Shown here piece by piece: positions 41,010 through 51,904 of a DNA stretch of 64,000 nt. Made by a program: the position numbers and the translations under genes. Position 1 is the stretch's first letter. Each line of letters opens with the position of its first letter. Under the pieces are notes generated by a model. The model did no database searches. It saw only the letters and a list, made by a program, of their open reading frames with translations, and was not told the DNA's origin. Origin of the DNA: Mycobacterium sp. E183 (GTDB taxonomy: Bacteria; Actinomycetota; Actinomycetes; Mycobacteriales; Mycobacteriaceae); NCBI RefSeq assembly GCF_001667735.1, contig NZ_LZJN01000106.1:20235-84234 (forward strand), written 5' to 3'.

Positions 41010-41034
41010 GTTTCGCCGGTATGGGGCCGGGTAC
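41010..41034 (+). promoter_or_regulatory. SigF-like promoter of the GT4 glycosyltransferase
   Basis: GTTT (41010-41013), a 15-base spacer and GGGTAC (41029-41034) fit the SigF pattern. Predicted transcription start is about 28 bases before the GTG at 41069. Confidence 0.6.
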
Positions 41035-41068
41035 GCCATCACGCCATGGGCGACGCAACGGGGTTGAA

Positions 41069-42250
41069 GTGAGGATTGCGATCGTCAGCGGCGACGACAT
41101 TGTCGGTGACGACCCGCAGGAACTGTCCGCCGCACTGGCGGCCCGCGGAAATGCCGTCACCAGGTTCGTCCGGCAGAACCGACGGCGGCCCGCGGGGATC
41201 GGAACTTGCGGCCACCGCACAGTGTCGATCTCCGTCGGGCCGCGGTCGACGAATTCGGACCTGGACGTGCTGCCCTACGTCGGCGACTGGGCGGGGGCGC
41301 TCGCAGACGAGTGGTCCGCTGAGGCGCCCGACGTCGTGCACGCGTACGGGTGGCTGGGCGGTTTGGCCGCCCAGCTGGCCGCACGGCGCCAAGGGGTGCC
41401 GGCCGTCCAGAGTTTCCTGGGCCTGGCCACCGCGGGCGCGGCGCCCTCGCCCATGGGCGCGCCGGCGGAGGGCGAACGGCTCCGCGTCGAACCGCTGTTG
41501 GCTCGCAGCGCCAACTGGGTCACCGGTGAGAGCTCCGACGACGTCGACGCGCTCGCCAGGCTGCGCCGCAGCCGGGCCCGCGTATCCGCTTTGACAAGCG
41601 GGGTGGACGTCGAGCGATACAACTCGAGCGGCCCGGCGCAGGCCCGCACCGACCTGCATCGCATTGTGTGCCTTGCGCCGAACCCCAAGCCGTGCAACGG
41701 CTTCGACATTGTCATCAGGGCGCTGGCCAGGGTCCCGGGCACGGAACTGGTGCTGGCGGAGACGGAAGCCTCGAATCGTGAGTGCGACGAGGCGCGGCTC
41801 AAACTACAACTTCTCGGCGCCGGGTTGGGGGTGTCCGACCGGGTCCGGTTTGCGGGCACCGTTTCCGGCGATCGACTGGCGATGCTGCTGCGGTCCGCCG
41901 ATGTGGTCGCCTGCACCCCGCGACAACCTCCACGCGCCACCGCGGTGCTACAGGCGATGGCCTGCGGCGTGGTGGTGGTGGCCTACGGCGTCGGCGTGCT
42001 CAGGGACGCCGTGGTGGACAACGTCACCGGCCTCGTGCTGCGCCCGGAAACTCCCACCCAGTTGCCAGCCGCGTTGAGAAGCCTTCTCGCGCAGAGGTTT
42101 CAGTGTATGAGCATGGGTTCTGCCGGTCGCAGTCGTGCGCTGTCTCGATATGCCTGGGACCGGATCGCGCTCGACTGCCTTAACATCTACCAACGGGCGG
42201 GTTCCACAACTTGGATGCCGCAACGCTTGCAGTCATCGGGCATCCGGTGA
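41069..42250 (+). CDS. Family 4-like glycosyltransferase
   Basis: GT-B fold glycosyltransferase of 393 residues. Rossmann-like halves are visible: the N-terminal MRIAIVSGDD segment, the middle APNPKPCNGFDIVIRAL, and the nucleotide-sugar site with a PPRATAVLQAMACGVVVVAY segment where GT4 enzymes have an EXnE motif; the first Glu seems replaced (PPRATAV), so catalysis needs caution. Substrate unknown. GTG start at 41069 gives the family N terminus. A SigF-like promoter precedes it. Confidence 0.85.
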   Translation: MRIAIVSGDDIVGDDPQELSAALAARGNAVTRFVRQNRRRPAGIGTCGHRTVSISVGPRSTNSDLDVLPYVGDWAGALADEWSAEAPDVVHAYGWLGGLAAQLAARRQGVPAVQSFLGLATAGAAPSPMGAPAEGERLRVEPLLARSANWVTGESSDDVDALARLRRSRARVSALTSGVDVERYNSSGPAQARTDLHRIVCLAPNPKPCNGFDIVIRALARVPGTELVLAETEASNRECDEARLKLQLLGAGLGVSDRVRFAGTVSGDRLAMLLRSADVVACTPRQPPRATAVLQAMACGVVVVAYGVGVLRDAVVDNVTGLVLRPETPTQLPAALRSLLAQRFQCMSMGSAGRSRALSRYAWDRIALDCLNIYQRAGSTTWMPQRLQSSGIR

Positions 42251-42292
42251 TGCAATGAGGGCAGCGCGCAACACCCTGGGGGAGCGCCGACT

Positions 42293-43378
42293 ATGACCGC
42301 CTTGACGAGCGTTACCGACAACACCGGCCCCGGTGAGGTGGCCGGCGCGGTCGGCCGACTGCCCGTTACGGACCAAACCGACCCCAGCCGCATGGGCGAT
42401 GCTGTGCGGCAAGCCCGGGATCCGGGCTCGGCACTTCGGCGCGACCAGTTCCGCACCGTCGATCCGCGGGCCGCGCGGCAGTTCCTGGCCGGCGCCTACC
42501 ACCCCGCCTGGCGCATCGCCGGACTCACGAGCCGGTCGGCCGTCTCCCATCGGCGGTGCGAAGCGGGCGCCGCGACGGTCGACGACGTGATGATCCAGGG
42601 CCGCGTCTCGCTGGAGATTGTGGCCTCCGAAAGCATCATCGTGATCCAGCCCCGCGGGGGCTCGATGAGCGTCGCCGGGGGGCCGCCCGCGACGGTGGAT
42701 TTCCCGGTGCTGGTCGCCCAAGGCATGCCGTGCGTGTTGCAGTGCAACGGCGCCCGGTTCGATGTGGTCAGCCTGGCCGCCGACGTGCTGCACAAGGTCG
42801 CCGCGGACTGGGGTGCCCCGCCAGCCCGGCAGATTCATTTTTCGGATTGGCGCCCGCGTTCGCGCGCCGCCGTGCGGGCGTGGCACCGGGCGCTGGATTA
42901 CGTCGCCTTGACCCTGGCCGGACCGGACACAGCTGACCAGCCACTCGTGGTCGCGGGGCTGGCCCCGTTGCTGGCCGGCGCGCTGCTGGAATGTTACCCG
43001 TCCAACGTCACGGAGCTGGACCTGGCCAATGAGCCCGCACTGCCCGAAACCCTCAAGGACGCAGTGGCTTTCATCCATCGACACGCCGGCGGGGACGTCA
43101 GCATCAACGACGTCGCGGCCGCGGTGCACCTCACGCCCAGGGCGGTGCAATACCTCTTCCGCCGCCAACTCGGCAGCACCCCAACGGAATACATCCGCCG
43201 CGTCCGCCTCAGCCGGGCCCATCAAGACTTATTGGCCGCCACGCCATCCCACGCCACCGTCACGGAGATCGCCCAGCGATGGGGTTTCGCGCACACCGGC
43301 CGATTCGCGGTGTTGTACCGGCAGACCTACGGTCAGAGCCCGCACACCACCCTCCGGCACCTGACCGCGGGGTCGTGA
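42293..43378 (+). CDS. AraC-family transcriptional regulator
   Basis: Protein of 361 residues. The C-terminal 100 residues form the double helix-turn-helix DNA-binding domain (DVSINDVAAAVHLTPRAVQYLFRR and the second helix pair ending GQSPHTTLRHL). The first 250 residues resemble the AraC-like ligand-binding region used by several mycobacterial regulators, with no clear ligand. Starts at ATG 42293 after GGGGGAG. It follows the GT4 by 42 bases and may be co-transcribed with it. Confidence 0.9.
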   Translation: MTALTSVTDNTGPGEVAGAVGRLPVTDQTDPSRMGDAVRQARDPGSALRRDQFRTVDPRAARQFLAGAYHPAWRIAGLTSRSAVSHRRCEAGAATVDDVMIQGRVSLEIVASESIIVIQPRGGSMSVAGGPPATVDFPVLVAQGMPCVLQCNGARFDVVSLAADVLHKVAADWGAPPARQIHFSDWRPRSRAAVRAWHRALDYVALTLAGPDTADQPLVVAGLAPLLAGALLECYPSNVTELDLANEPALPETLKDAVAFIHRHAGGDVSINDVAAAVHLTPRAVQYLFRRQLGSTPTEYIRRVRLSRAHQDLLAATPSHATVTEIAQRWGFAHTGRFAVLYRQTYGQSPHTTLRHLTAGS

Positions 43379-43672
43379 TCGCGACACGCCGCTGAGCCGC
43401 AGGTCAGATCCGCGGTCCGCTTTGAATCGCCAGGTCCCAAGCCGACGCGCCGAACGATGTTTTTCGCACGGCGAGCCGTAGGTGAAAACGCCTGGTTGAA
43501 GGCGAATCCGGGTCGCGCGGCCGAGGGCGGGTGGCCGGTTATGAGCACCGCCCGTCGCCATTGCCGGTAGGCTTGGGTCAGGTTGAGTCCCCAGCTGCCG
43601 TTATCAACGGGCGCCAAACGGACACCGTCGTCGCTCGCCCTGCCTTATCAAGCCTGAAGGGCGCACATTCAC

Positions 43673-44188
43673 ATGACTGCTTCACCCGATCTACGTACAC
43701 CCGATCGACATACGCCCGAGCTGCTCGGGGAGCCCCGTAGCCGCTACCAAATCGATTGCGCCGGAGTGCAAATCCACGTTCACGCCCGCAGCACCGCCAC
43801 GGTCTTACGCGTCGAGGGAGAAATCGATGCGGCCAACACGGACCTGATCGCCGAGGCGATTCGGCGCTTTTCTCGGCTCAGGGCCCCGCTTGTCCTCGAC
43901 CTCACCGGCCTGGATTTCCTTGCCGGTTCGGGCCTTCGAGCGCTGCTCGCCCTCAACGAGGAGCATCGGCAAGCCCAGCTGCGCTGCTGCATCGTCAGCG
44001 GCGCGGCGCTGCGCCGGCTCACGCGGGTGCTGCCCGAACACTGCCTGCCCATTGCCGACTCGGTCGATGCCGCCCTGGCGCACATCGAAGGCGCGACCAC
44101 GGCCCGCCGGCGGCTGGTATCGGGCCCGGCCCGGCAGCACGAGCCGCAGCACGACACGGCGACGCGACTCCGCGGGCTCGCGTCCTAG
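43673..44188 (+). CDS. STAS-domain protein, paralogue of the 29.1-kb STAS gene
   Basis: Protein of 171 residues with one STAS domain (about 35-140). Its opening YQIDCAG, EIDAANTDLIAEAIRRF and the ALRRLTR helix are shared with the protein at 29097-29513; the switch loop reads LDFLAGSGLRAL, with Ser in GSG. A charged C-terminal tail is added. It may act as an anti-sigma antagonist. The upstream 294 bases hold no recognisable promoter of the SigF or DosR type. Confidence 0.85.
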   Translation: MTASPDLRTPDRHTPELLGEPRSRYQIDCAGVQIHVHARSTATVLRVEGEIDAANTDLIAEAIRRFSRLRAPLVLDLTGLDFLAGSGLRALLALNEEHRQAQLRCCIVSGAALRRLTRVLPEHCLPIADSVDAALAHIEGATTARRRLVSGPARQHEPQHDTATRLRGLAS

Positions 44189-45543
44189 CGGCCCAATCGG
44201 CGCATCAACTGGTCAGCGGCGTAGCGACCGCTGGCCATGGCGCCGTGCACCGTCGCCGGGTTGTTGACGCCGACCGCCTCCCCGGCCAGATAAAGCCGGT
44301 CGCCGACCGGTTCTTGCAACCGGCGCCGGTCGTCGAGGCCGGAGCCGGGCGCATGAAAGGAGTAGGCTCCGCGCGCATACGGGTCGGCGCTCCAATCCGA
44401 TGTCTTGACCTCCACGGGCGCGGCGTCGCCGAACAGGCGGCGGGTGATGGGCCTCGCGGTGGCGATCAGATCCTGTGGGGCCGAGGACTCCACGGCCCGG
44501 CCGCGCCCGCCGGCGTTGAACGCCAACACGATTGGCCCCGCGGCGGCGGGCAGCGTGAACCATTGCGCCCACGTGCCGCTGTCGGCGGCGAGGTACTGAT
44601 AGAAGGCGTTGTCCACCGTCCAGCCGCGCCGGTCGAAGCGGAAGAAACTCTTGGACAGCACCCCGAACCCCAGGGCGTCCACCGCGTGGCTGTGGCGGCT
44701 CGGCAAGCGCGGATCGAACGTAATGGCACGGGCTTTCAGCACGCCGAGCGGGACGGTGACGATCACGGCGGGGCCCTGGAACGACCGATCTTTCGCGCGA
44801 ACGGTGACGGAGTCGTCGCGCTGCGCGATTCCGGTCACCGGTGTGTTCAACTCGACCTGAAGCCCGCCGGCGAGGAGCCTCGGCAGCGCGTCATAGCCGT
44901 TCGTGATGACGTCCTGATCGCCGCCGGTGTAATCGCCCTCGTCAAAAGTGATGGCGGACAGTTGATCCGCGTCGGCGGCGAATTCGTCCTCGATCTCGGT
45001 GGTCAGGTAGAAGGCCAGCTGGGCGCGGTCCGCGGCCGAAAGGCCCTCGGAGACGGCCGCCGCGTTGACGGCGGCCGCCAGGCTGCCAGCGTCGACTTGG
45101 TAACGCGCCCGCTCCACGAACGCGCGCCACGGCGTCGGGTCATAGTCCAGCGGTGGGAGTTTGGGATCGACGACCAGCTTGGCCCAGCCGTAATAGTCGG
45201 TCGTGACCAGCTGAGCCTGCGCCCGCCGCGCCAGCTCCAGCAACGGGTTGTCCGCCGTGCCGTGGATCCACGACGCTCCCATCTCCAGCGCTGCGCCCCA
45301 ATCGCGGTCGGTGTGGATGCGGCCGCCGATGCGGTCGCGGGCCTCGATCACCCGCACCGGCCATCCCGCGTCGGCGAGGACACGAGCGGCGGACAGGCCG
45401 GCCATCCCGGCCCCGACGACAAGGATCGACCGGGTGTCCGGTGGGGGCGGCCGCGCGGGCGGCGGACGCCGTGGGGCGCACGCGGCCATGAGTCCGCCGC
45501 CCACCACACCGGTGGTCGCCGCGATGAATTCCCGACGGGACAT
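44185..45543 (-). CDS. Secreted-type flavin monoamine oxidase
   Basis: FAD-dependent amine oxidase of 452 residues. The N terminus has a Tat-like SRREF motif and a lipobox-like LMAAC near residue 21, so export and possibly lipidation are likely. The dinucleotide-binding loop GAGMAGLSAA is near residue 42 and the second FAD motif LYLAGEAVGV near the C terminus. Members oxidise primary amines to aldehydes; substrate unknown. A longer upstream frame has no family support. Start at ATG 45543. Tail-overlaps the STAS gene by 4 bases. It is divergent from the alpha/beta hydrolase. Confidence 0.9.
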   Translation of the reverse strand: MSRREFIAATTGVVGGGLMAACAPRRPPPARPPPPDTRSILVVGAGMAGLSAARVLADAGWPVRVIEARDRIGGRIHTDRDWGAALEMGASWIHGTADNPLLELARRAQAQLVTTDYYGWAKLVVDPKLPPLDYDPTPWRAFVERARYQVDAGSLAAAVNAAAVSEGLSAADRAQLAFYLTTEIEDEFAADADQLSAITFDEGDYTGGDQDVITNGYDALPRLLAGGLQVELNTPVTGIAQRDDSVTVRAKDRSFQGPAVIVTVPLGVLKARAITFDPRLPSRHSHAVDALGFGVLSKSFFRFDRRGWTVDNAFYQYLAADSGTWAQWFTLPAAAGPIVLAFNAGGRGRAVESSAPQDLIATARPITRRLFGDAAPVEVKTSDWSADPYARGAYSFHAPGSGLDDRRRLQEPVGDRLYLAGEAVGVNNPATVHGAMASGRYAADQLMRRLGR

Positions 45544-45675
45544 CGGGTACACGGGTGTTAGCGTCTCATACGAGAAACGGTTTGCCGGATTTACCGAATC
45601 CGAACGGACGTGGGGGATAAACTTGCGACAGTCCTTAACTGCGGCGACGAGGCCGAGTTGAATGGGGGAGCGGCG

Positions 45676-46632
45676 ATGAGTGCTCGGCGATCGGCTCGCG
45701 TGATCGACCCCTATCCCGAGGTGTTGCCCCCCAGCCAGACCGTGAGCGTCCGGGCCACCGACGGCACCCGCCTGCACGCCGAGGTCTTCGGGCCCGCCGA
45801 CGGCTACCCCATCGTCCTGACGCACGGCATCACGTGCGCCATCCGGGCCTGGGCATACCAGATCGCGGACCTGGCCAACGACTACCGCGTGATCGCCTTC
45901 GACCACCGCGGCCATGGGCGCAGCGGTATGCCCCGCCGCGACGGCTACAGCCTGAAACACCTTGCCTCCGACCTGAATTCGGTGCTGGATGCGACGCTGG
46001 CGCCGCACGAGCGCGCCGTGCTGGCCGGGCATTCGATGGGTGGCATCACCATCGCCGCGTGGTCGGCGCGGTACCGGCACATGGTTCGCCGCCGCGCGGA
46101 CGCCGTCGCGCTGATCAACACCACCACCGGGGATCTGGTCCGCAAGGTGCAATTGCTGTCGGTGCCGCACGGGCTGTCACCCGCGCGAGTCGCCGCCGCC
46201 CGCGCGCTGATCCACGCGTTCGGCGGGTTCCCGATCCCGACCGCCGCCCGGATTCCGAGCCGCTATCTGGTCGGCATGCTGGCGGTGGGCAAGGAGGCCG
46301 ACCCGGGCATCGCCAGGATCGTGCACCAGTTCTTCGAACAGACGTCACCCGCGGGGCGCGCCGGCTGCGCCAGGATGCTGGTCGCCGCCTTGGGGTCGCG
46401 CTACCTGGAGCTGGACGGTTTGACGGTCCCGACGCTGGTCATCGGCAGCGAACGCGACCGGCTGACCCCGATCAGCCAGGCCCGCCGGATCGCGGGCACG
46501 GCGCCCAACGTCGTCGGCCTGGTCGAGCTGCCCGGCGGCCACTGCTCGATGCTGGAACACCCGCGCGAGGTGAATCGGCATTTGCGGGCGCTCGCGGAAT
46601 CGGTGATCCCGGACGTGCGGATCAGTTCATAA
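45676..46632 (+). CDS. Alpha/beta hydrolase (Rv3171c/Hpx-like)
   Basis: Hydrolase of 318 residues. The nucleophile elbow GHSMGG contains the catalytic Ser; the His is in GGHCSML and the Asp in GSERDRLT. Non-heme haloperoxidase-like family member, similar to M. tuberculosis Rv3171c. Substrate is not known. ATG 45676 follows GGGGGAG. Its 3' end overlaps the convergent amine oxidase by 6 bases. It starts the block syntenic with Rv3171c-Rv3162c. Confidence 0.9.
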   Translation: MSARRSARVIDPYPEVLPPSQTVSVRATDGTRLHAEVFGPADGYPIVLTHGITCAIRAWAYQIADLANDYRVIAFDHRGHGRSGMPRRDGYSLKHLASDLNSVLDATLAPHERAVLAGHSMGGITIAAWSARYRHMVRRRADAVALINTTTGDLVRKVQLLSVPHGLSPARVAAARALIHAFGGFPIPTAARIPSRYLVGMLAVGKEADPGIARIVHQFFEQTSPAGRAGCARMLVAALGSRYLELDGLTVPTLVIGSERDRLTPISQARRIAGTAPNVVGLVELPGGHCSMLEHPREVNRHLRALAESVIPDVRISS

Positions 46633-47973
46633 CAGGGCGGTGATCTCGGCGGCCGCCCGCTGGCCGGACCGCACGGCGCCGTCGAGGAATCCCGTCCATT
46701 CGTCCGCCGTCTCGGTGCCGGCCCAGTGAATCGGGCCGACGGGCTCGCGCAGGAACGGCCCGAATCGGGTCCACGATCCCGGAGGAACCGCCGCGGTGGG
46801 GCCGCCGGGCGCGAACTGCTCTGCGCCCCAACGGTGGTCGACGTAGTCGAGCGGTTTGAGCGCGTCGTCGCCGAACAACCTGGCGAAGCCGCTCAACGCC
46901 GCGTGCCGACGTTGCTCGGGGGCCAGCTCGTCGAACTCGCGCGCGTCGACGAACCCCATCAGGATGCCGGGCCCGTCGGCGTGCGGACTGACGTCGAAGG
47001 TGATGAACACCGGTCCGGTGTCGGACAGCGCCTGCCCGGAGAAGCCGTCGGCCCGCCAGAAGGGTGTGGAGTAGGCCGCATAGGCCTTGCTGAGCTGGCC
47101 CTGCGGCCAATGCCGCGCGAGTTGGTGATACTCGGCGGGCAGTGGGGGAGCGAACTCGATCGACGCGCGGTGGGCGGGCGGGACCGCGACCACCACGAAT
47201 CCGGCCTCGGCCTGGCCGACGTCGGTGGTGACCGTGACCCCCGCGCCGTGCCGGTCGATGCGGCGGACCGGCGCGCCCAGCACCACGCGGGTGCCCAGCT
47301 CGGCCGCCGCGGCCTCGGCGATCTGCTGGGTGCCGCCCGGAAAACGGTCCTGCTGGGCGCCGTTTTCGACGTCGAGCAGCCGGTCCAGGCCGCCGGCGGC
47401 GTGCGTGTAGCGGGCCGCGTGCAGCATCGAGACGTCGTCGGGCTCGCACCCCCAGGTCACCCGGGACACGATCGCCAGCAGGTCACGCGACGACGCGGTG
47501 GCACGCACCGAGCGCAGCCAGCCGCCGAGCGAGACGTCGTCGAGCTCGGACGCCCGGCGCGCGTCCCAGGGGGCGTCCACCGGGATGCTGCGGGCGATCC
47601 GGTCGAATTGCCAACGCAATCGGCCGATGTCGAGCAGCCCGGTCAGCGAGAGTTTGGGAATGGTGCCGCGGTAAGAGTGCGTCCAGCCGCGCCAATGGAT
47701 GACGTTCTTGCCGTCGTGATGGGTAGGAGTGGTCGGGACGTCGAGCTCGGCGGCCAACGCCAACACCGCGTCCTGGGTGGGTCCGACAAAAGTGCCGCCC
47801 AGATCGGCGGGCAACCCGGCCACGCTGCCGGTGAAGGACCGACCGCCGACGCGGTCGCGGCCTTCGAAGACCACGACGTCATGACCCTGGCGGGCCAGCT
47901 CGCGCGCCGCGGCAAGCCCCGCGAATCCTGCACCGACCACGACAACGTCGACGATCCACGGCGGATTTGGCAC
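46627..47973 (-). CDS. aofH: Flavin-containing monoamine oxidase AofH (Rv3170-like)
   Basis: Amine oxidase of 448 residues of the Rv3170 type. FAD loop [10 protein letters not shown] near residue 14, the C-terminal flavin motif [17 protein letters not shown] and the active-site Trp in that segment are intact. No signal peptide, unlike the paralogous enzyme at 44185-45543. GTG start at 47973. Convergent with the Rv3171c-like gene and separated from the Rv3169-like gene by a strong inverted repeat. Confidence 0.9.
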   Translation of the reverse strand: MPNPPWIVDVVVVGAGFAGLAAARELARQGHDVVVFEGRDRVGGRSFTGSVAGLPADLGGTFVGPTQDAVLALAAELDVPTTPTHHDGKNVIHWRGWTHSYRGTIPKLSLTGLLDIGRLRWQFDRIARSIPVDAPWDARRASELDDVSLGGWLRSVRATASSRDLLAIVSRVTWGCEPDDVSMLHAARYTHAAGGLDRLLDVENGAQQDRFPGGTQQIAEAAAAELGTRVVLGAPVRRIDRHGAGVTVTTDVGQAEAGFVVVAVPPAHRASIEFAPPLPAEYHQLARHWPQGQLSKAYAAYSTPFWRADGFSGQALSDTGPVFITFDVSPHADGPGILMGFVDAREFDELAPEQRRHAALSGFARLFGDDALKPLDYVDHRWGAEQFAPGGPTAAVPPGSWTRFGPFLREPVGPIHWAGTETADEWTGFLDGAVRSGQRAAAEITALL

Positions 47974-48024
47974 GGGGAACAGTCAACCGCAATTCTTGCG
48001 ATTTCGTAGGGCGAATGCCCGACA

Positions 48025-48088
48025 CCCACGAACGTCGACTTGTTGCGCGAGATGGCCCGAAAATCTCCGACAAGTCGACGTTCGCGGG
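48025..48088. repeat. 19-base inverted repeat upstream of aofH
   Basis: CCCACGAACGTCGACTTGT (48025-48043) and ACAAGTCGACGTTCGCGGG (48070-48088) are inverted repeats with one mismatch and a 26-base loop. They lie between the aofH start and the Rv3169-like stop, both on the minus strand. Lacks a T-run. Could end the upstream transcript or be a repeated intergenic element. Confidence 0.8.
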
Positions 48089-48092
48089 CTGC

Positions 48093-49207
48093 CTAGGGGG
48101 CGACCGTCAGCCAGTCGGCGAATCCCGACGGGTCGTGGCGGCCCAGCGCGCCGTGCTCGTAGAGTCCCCAACCCTCCACCGGCTCGCGCTCGCCGTCGCG
48201 GCACACCGCCCGGCCGACGTGGTCGATGACGCCGAAACCCGACCGCGCGACGATCCCCGGGTCGGTCATGTCGTAGGTCAACCGTTCGACGAACTTCTCG
48301 CCCTTCCACGTGCCGTGCAGCCAGTCCGAGTCGCCGCCGTAGCCGCCGCCGACGTGGATGGGCACCGGCAGCTTGGACTCCACGTCGAAGTGGACCGGCG
48401 TGCCGTCGGGGGCGGTCGCGTCGATCGTCGCCCCGGTCGGGATGCGGGTGCCGGACCGGTAGTGGATCTTCACCCGCGGCCAGCCCAGCTGCTCGACGCG
48501 GCCGTCGCGCCAGATCCGGGTGCAGTCGTTGAGCGAGCGGAAGCCGTCGGGCGCTTCCTGGATGATCAGCACGATGGCGAACTCCTCGAACGCCATCGGC
48601 ACGTAGAGCCACCACATGCCCTCGAACGGCGGGTCCGCGGGTCGCCCGGCGGGCTCAGGTTCGCCGATCGGCCTGATGCCCCAGGACCGGTCGCGGCTGC
48701 CGAGCCAGGTCGCGGGGTCGACGGCGATCTCCTCGCCGTCGACGGCGATGCGACCGCTCCAGCTGCCCAGCTGGGCGAACCGCTGGGCGTCCAGGGTCAC
48801 CCGGTTGCCGGACCGCATCAGGTGCGGCTGCTCCTGCACGACGTCGAACAGCCCCTCCCAGGTGAGATCGGCCGCGATGCCCTCGGTTTCGTCAAGGACC
48901 AGCCGCAGCTTGTGCAGCGGCTCGACGACCTCGATCCGATAGCCGTTGACCTTCTGGTTCAGCCGGTCCTGGTCGATCGCGTCGGACAGGTGCACCGCGG
49001 TCTGGGTGTCCCCGCGCCGGACGAGGAAGAACGCGTCCTTGACACCGAGGTTGGGGTAGTAGCCGATGCCGCTGATGACGAAGATGTCTCCGGTGCGGTC
49101 GTGGGCGTTGAAGTAGGAGCGGTCGTAGAAGTTGCGGTCCGAGGAGCCCGGCCACGCGATCGGCTGCGGGATCTGATGTACGGGGAACTCGTCGAGCGGT
49201 CCGAGCA

Positions 49208-49208
<1 letters not shown>
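48093..49208 (-). CDS. Rv3169-like conserved protein
   Basis: Protein of 371 residues similar to M. tuberculosis Rv3169, function unknown. It is soluble with no signal peptide; beta-rich blocks (GYYPNLGVKDAFFLVRR, WSGRIAVDGEEIAVDP, WWLYVPMAFEEFAIVLIIQE) suggest a calycin/lipocalin-like fold. No catalytic motif stands out. Its ATG shares one base with the stop of the Rv3168-like gene (TAATG), so the pair is translationally coupled, and a joint role with the phosphotransferase is likely. Confidence 0.85.
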
Positions 49209-50410
<1,202 letters not shown>

Positions 50411-50432
50411 TTACGATACGGTAGGTAGCGTT

Positions 50433-51035
50433 ATGAAAGCAGACCCGTCCGACATTGACAAGGCCCCCGGCGCCGGCCGCCCGCGGGACCCGCGTATCGA
50501 CTCGGCCATCCTATCGGCCACCGCGGAACTGCTTGTCCAAATGGGCTATTCAAACCTGAGCCTGGCGGCGGTCGCCGAGCGTGCGGGAACCACGAAATCC
50601 GCGCTTTACCGGCGGTGGTCGAGCAAGGCCGAGTTGGTGCACGAGGCGGCCTTCCCGGTGGCGCCGACCGCGCTGGAGGCGCCGGCCGGGGATTTCGCCG
50701 CCGACGTCCGCATGATGATCGAGGCCACCCGCGACGTCTTCACCACCCCGGTCGTCCGCGCCGCCCTGCCCGGGCTGGTCGCCGATATGACGGCCGATCC
50801 CGCGCTGAACGCGCGGGTGATGTCCCGCTTCGCGGACCTGTTCGCGACGGTGCGGGTGCGGCTGAGTGACGCGGTCGACCGGGGCGAAGCCCATCCCGAC
50901 GTCGACCCGGACCGGTTGATCGAGCTGATCGGGGGCGCGACGATGCTGCGCATGCTGCTGCGCCCGGAGGACGAGCTCGACGATGCGTGGGTGGAGCAGA
51001 CGACCGCCATCGTGGTGCACGGGGTGACGCGATGA
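50433..51035 (+). CDS. TetR-family regulator (Rv3167c-like)
   Basis: TetR regulator of 200 residues. The N-terminal helix-turn-helix (LSLAAVAERAGTTKSALYRRWSSKAEL) is typical. Rv3167c in M. tuberculosis represses neighbouring lipid and phosphotransferase genes. The divergent spacer of 76 bases contains GATACGGTAGGTAGCGTTATG, a loosely symmetrical candidate operator. The stop overlaps the SDR start (ATGA), so regulator and SDR are coupled. Confidence 0.92.
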   Translation: MKADPSDIDKAPGAGRPRDPRIDSAILSATAELLVQMGYSNLSLAAVAERAGTTKSALYRRWSSKAELVHEAAFPVAPTALEAPAGDFAADVRMMIEATRDVFTTPVVRAALPGLVADMTADPALNARVMSRFADLFATVRVRLSDAVDRGEAHPDVDPDRLIELIGGATMLRMLLRPEDELDDAWVEQTTAIVVHGVTR

Positions 51036-51904
51036 CGGGGCGCCTGTCGGGGCGGACCGCGATCGTCACGGGCGGCAGCCGCGGGCTGGGCCGGGCGATC
51101 GCGCTGGCCCTGGCGGCCGACGGCGCCGCCGTGGCGGTGGCCGGGCGCACCGAGCAGGTGTGGGACGAGCGGCTGCCCGGCACCATCGGCGAGACGGTCG
51201 CCGACATCGAGGCGGCGGGCGGGCGCGCCGTCGCGGTCCGCGCCGACCTGACCGACCGGGACGACATCGCCCGGTTGGTCACCAGCGCACGAGAAGCATT
51301 GGGCCCCATCACGATTCTGGTCAACAATGCGGCCTTCACCGCTCCCGGACGCCCGCCGACGCCCGGCGCCGGACAGCGCGCCAAGTCCGTCAGGTCGACG
51401 AGCGGCGCCGCCAAACCCGGGTGGCCCGGGTTCGTCAGCATCCCGCTTTCCGCGTACCGCAGGCATTTCGAGATCGCCGTCTTCGCCGCCTACGAACTGA
51501 TGCAGCTGGTCTGCCCCGACATGATAGAAGCGGGTGGCGGGGCGATCATCAACATCACCTCGGTCGCGTCGAGGATCCCCGGCGACGGGCCTTATCCGGA
51601 CCGCGGCGGCGGGGTGCTGCCGGGGTACGGCGGGTCCAAGGCGGCGCTCGAGCACCTGACCCAGTGCGCGGCTTACGATCTGGCCGATCACCACATCGCG
51701 GTCAACGCCCTGTCGCCGTCGAAACCGATCCTCACCCCCGGGCTGGCCTACTACGCCCGCGACTTCGATGAGACCGCCGCGGCGGACGAATTTGCCCGGG
51801 CGGCAGTTGAATTGGCGTTGGTCGATCCGGAGAAGGTCACGGGGCGCACCATCGGCCATCTGCAGGTGCTCGACGGCAGCTTCCGGCCTTTCCAGCTCGA
51901 CTAG
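51032..51904 (+). CDS. Short-chain dehydrogenase/reductase coupled to TetR
   Basis: SDR of 290 residues. Cofactor loop TGGSRGLGRAIA near residue 13; NNA in VNNAAF; catalytic Tyr-Lys pair in GYGGSK; the Ser in ITSVAS. A loop of about 30 residues rich in Pro/Gly/Arg is inserted after the NNA segment (about 100-130). Substrate unknown. Coupled to the TetR regulator by a 4-base overlap; shares its stop tetramer CTAG with the convergent methyltransferase. Confidence 0.9.
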   Translation: MTGRLSGRTAIVTGGSRGLGRAIALALAADGAAVAVAGRTEQVWDERLPGTIGETVADIEAAGGRAVAVRADLTDRDDIARLVTSAREALGPITILVNNAAFTAPGRPPTPGAGQRAKSVRSTSGAAKPGWPGFVSIPLSAYRRHFEIAVFAAYELMQLVCPDMIEAGGGAIINITSVASRIPGDGPYPDRGGGVLPGYGGSKAALEHLTQCAAYDLADHHIAVNALSPSKPILTPGLAYYARDFDETAAADEFARAAVELALVDPEKVTGRTIGHLQVLDGSFRPFQLD

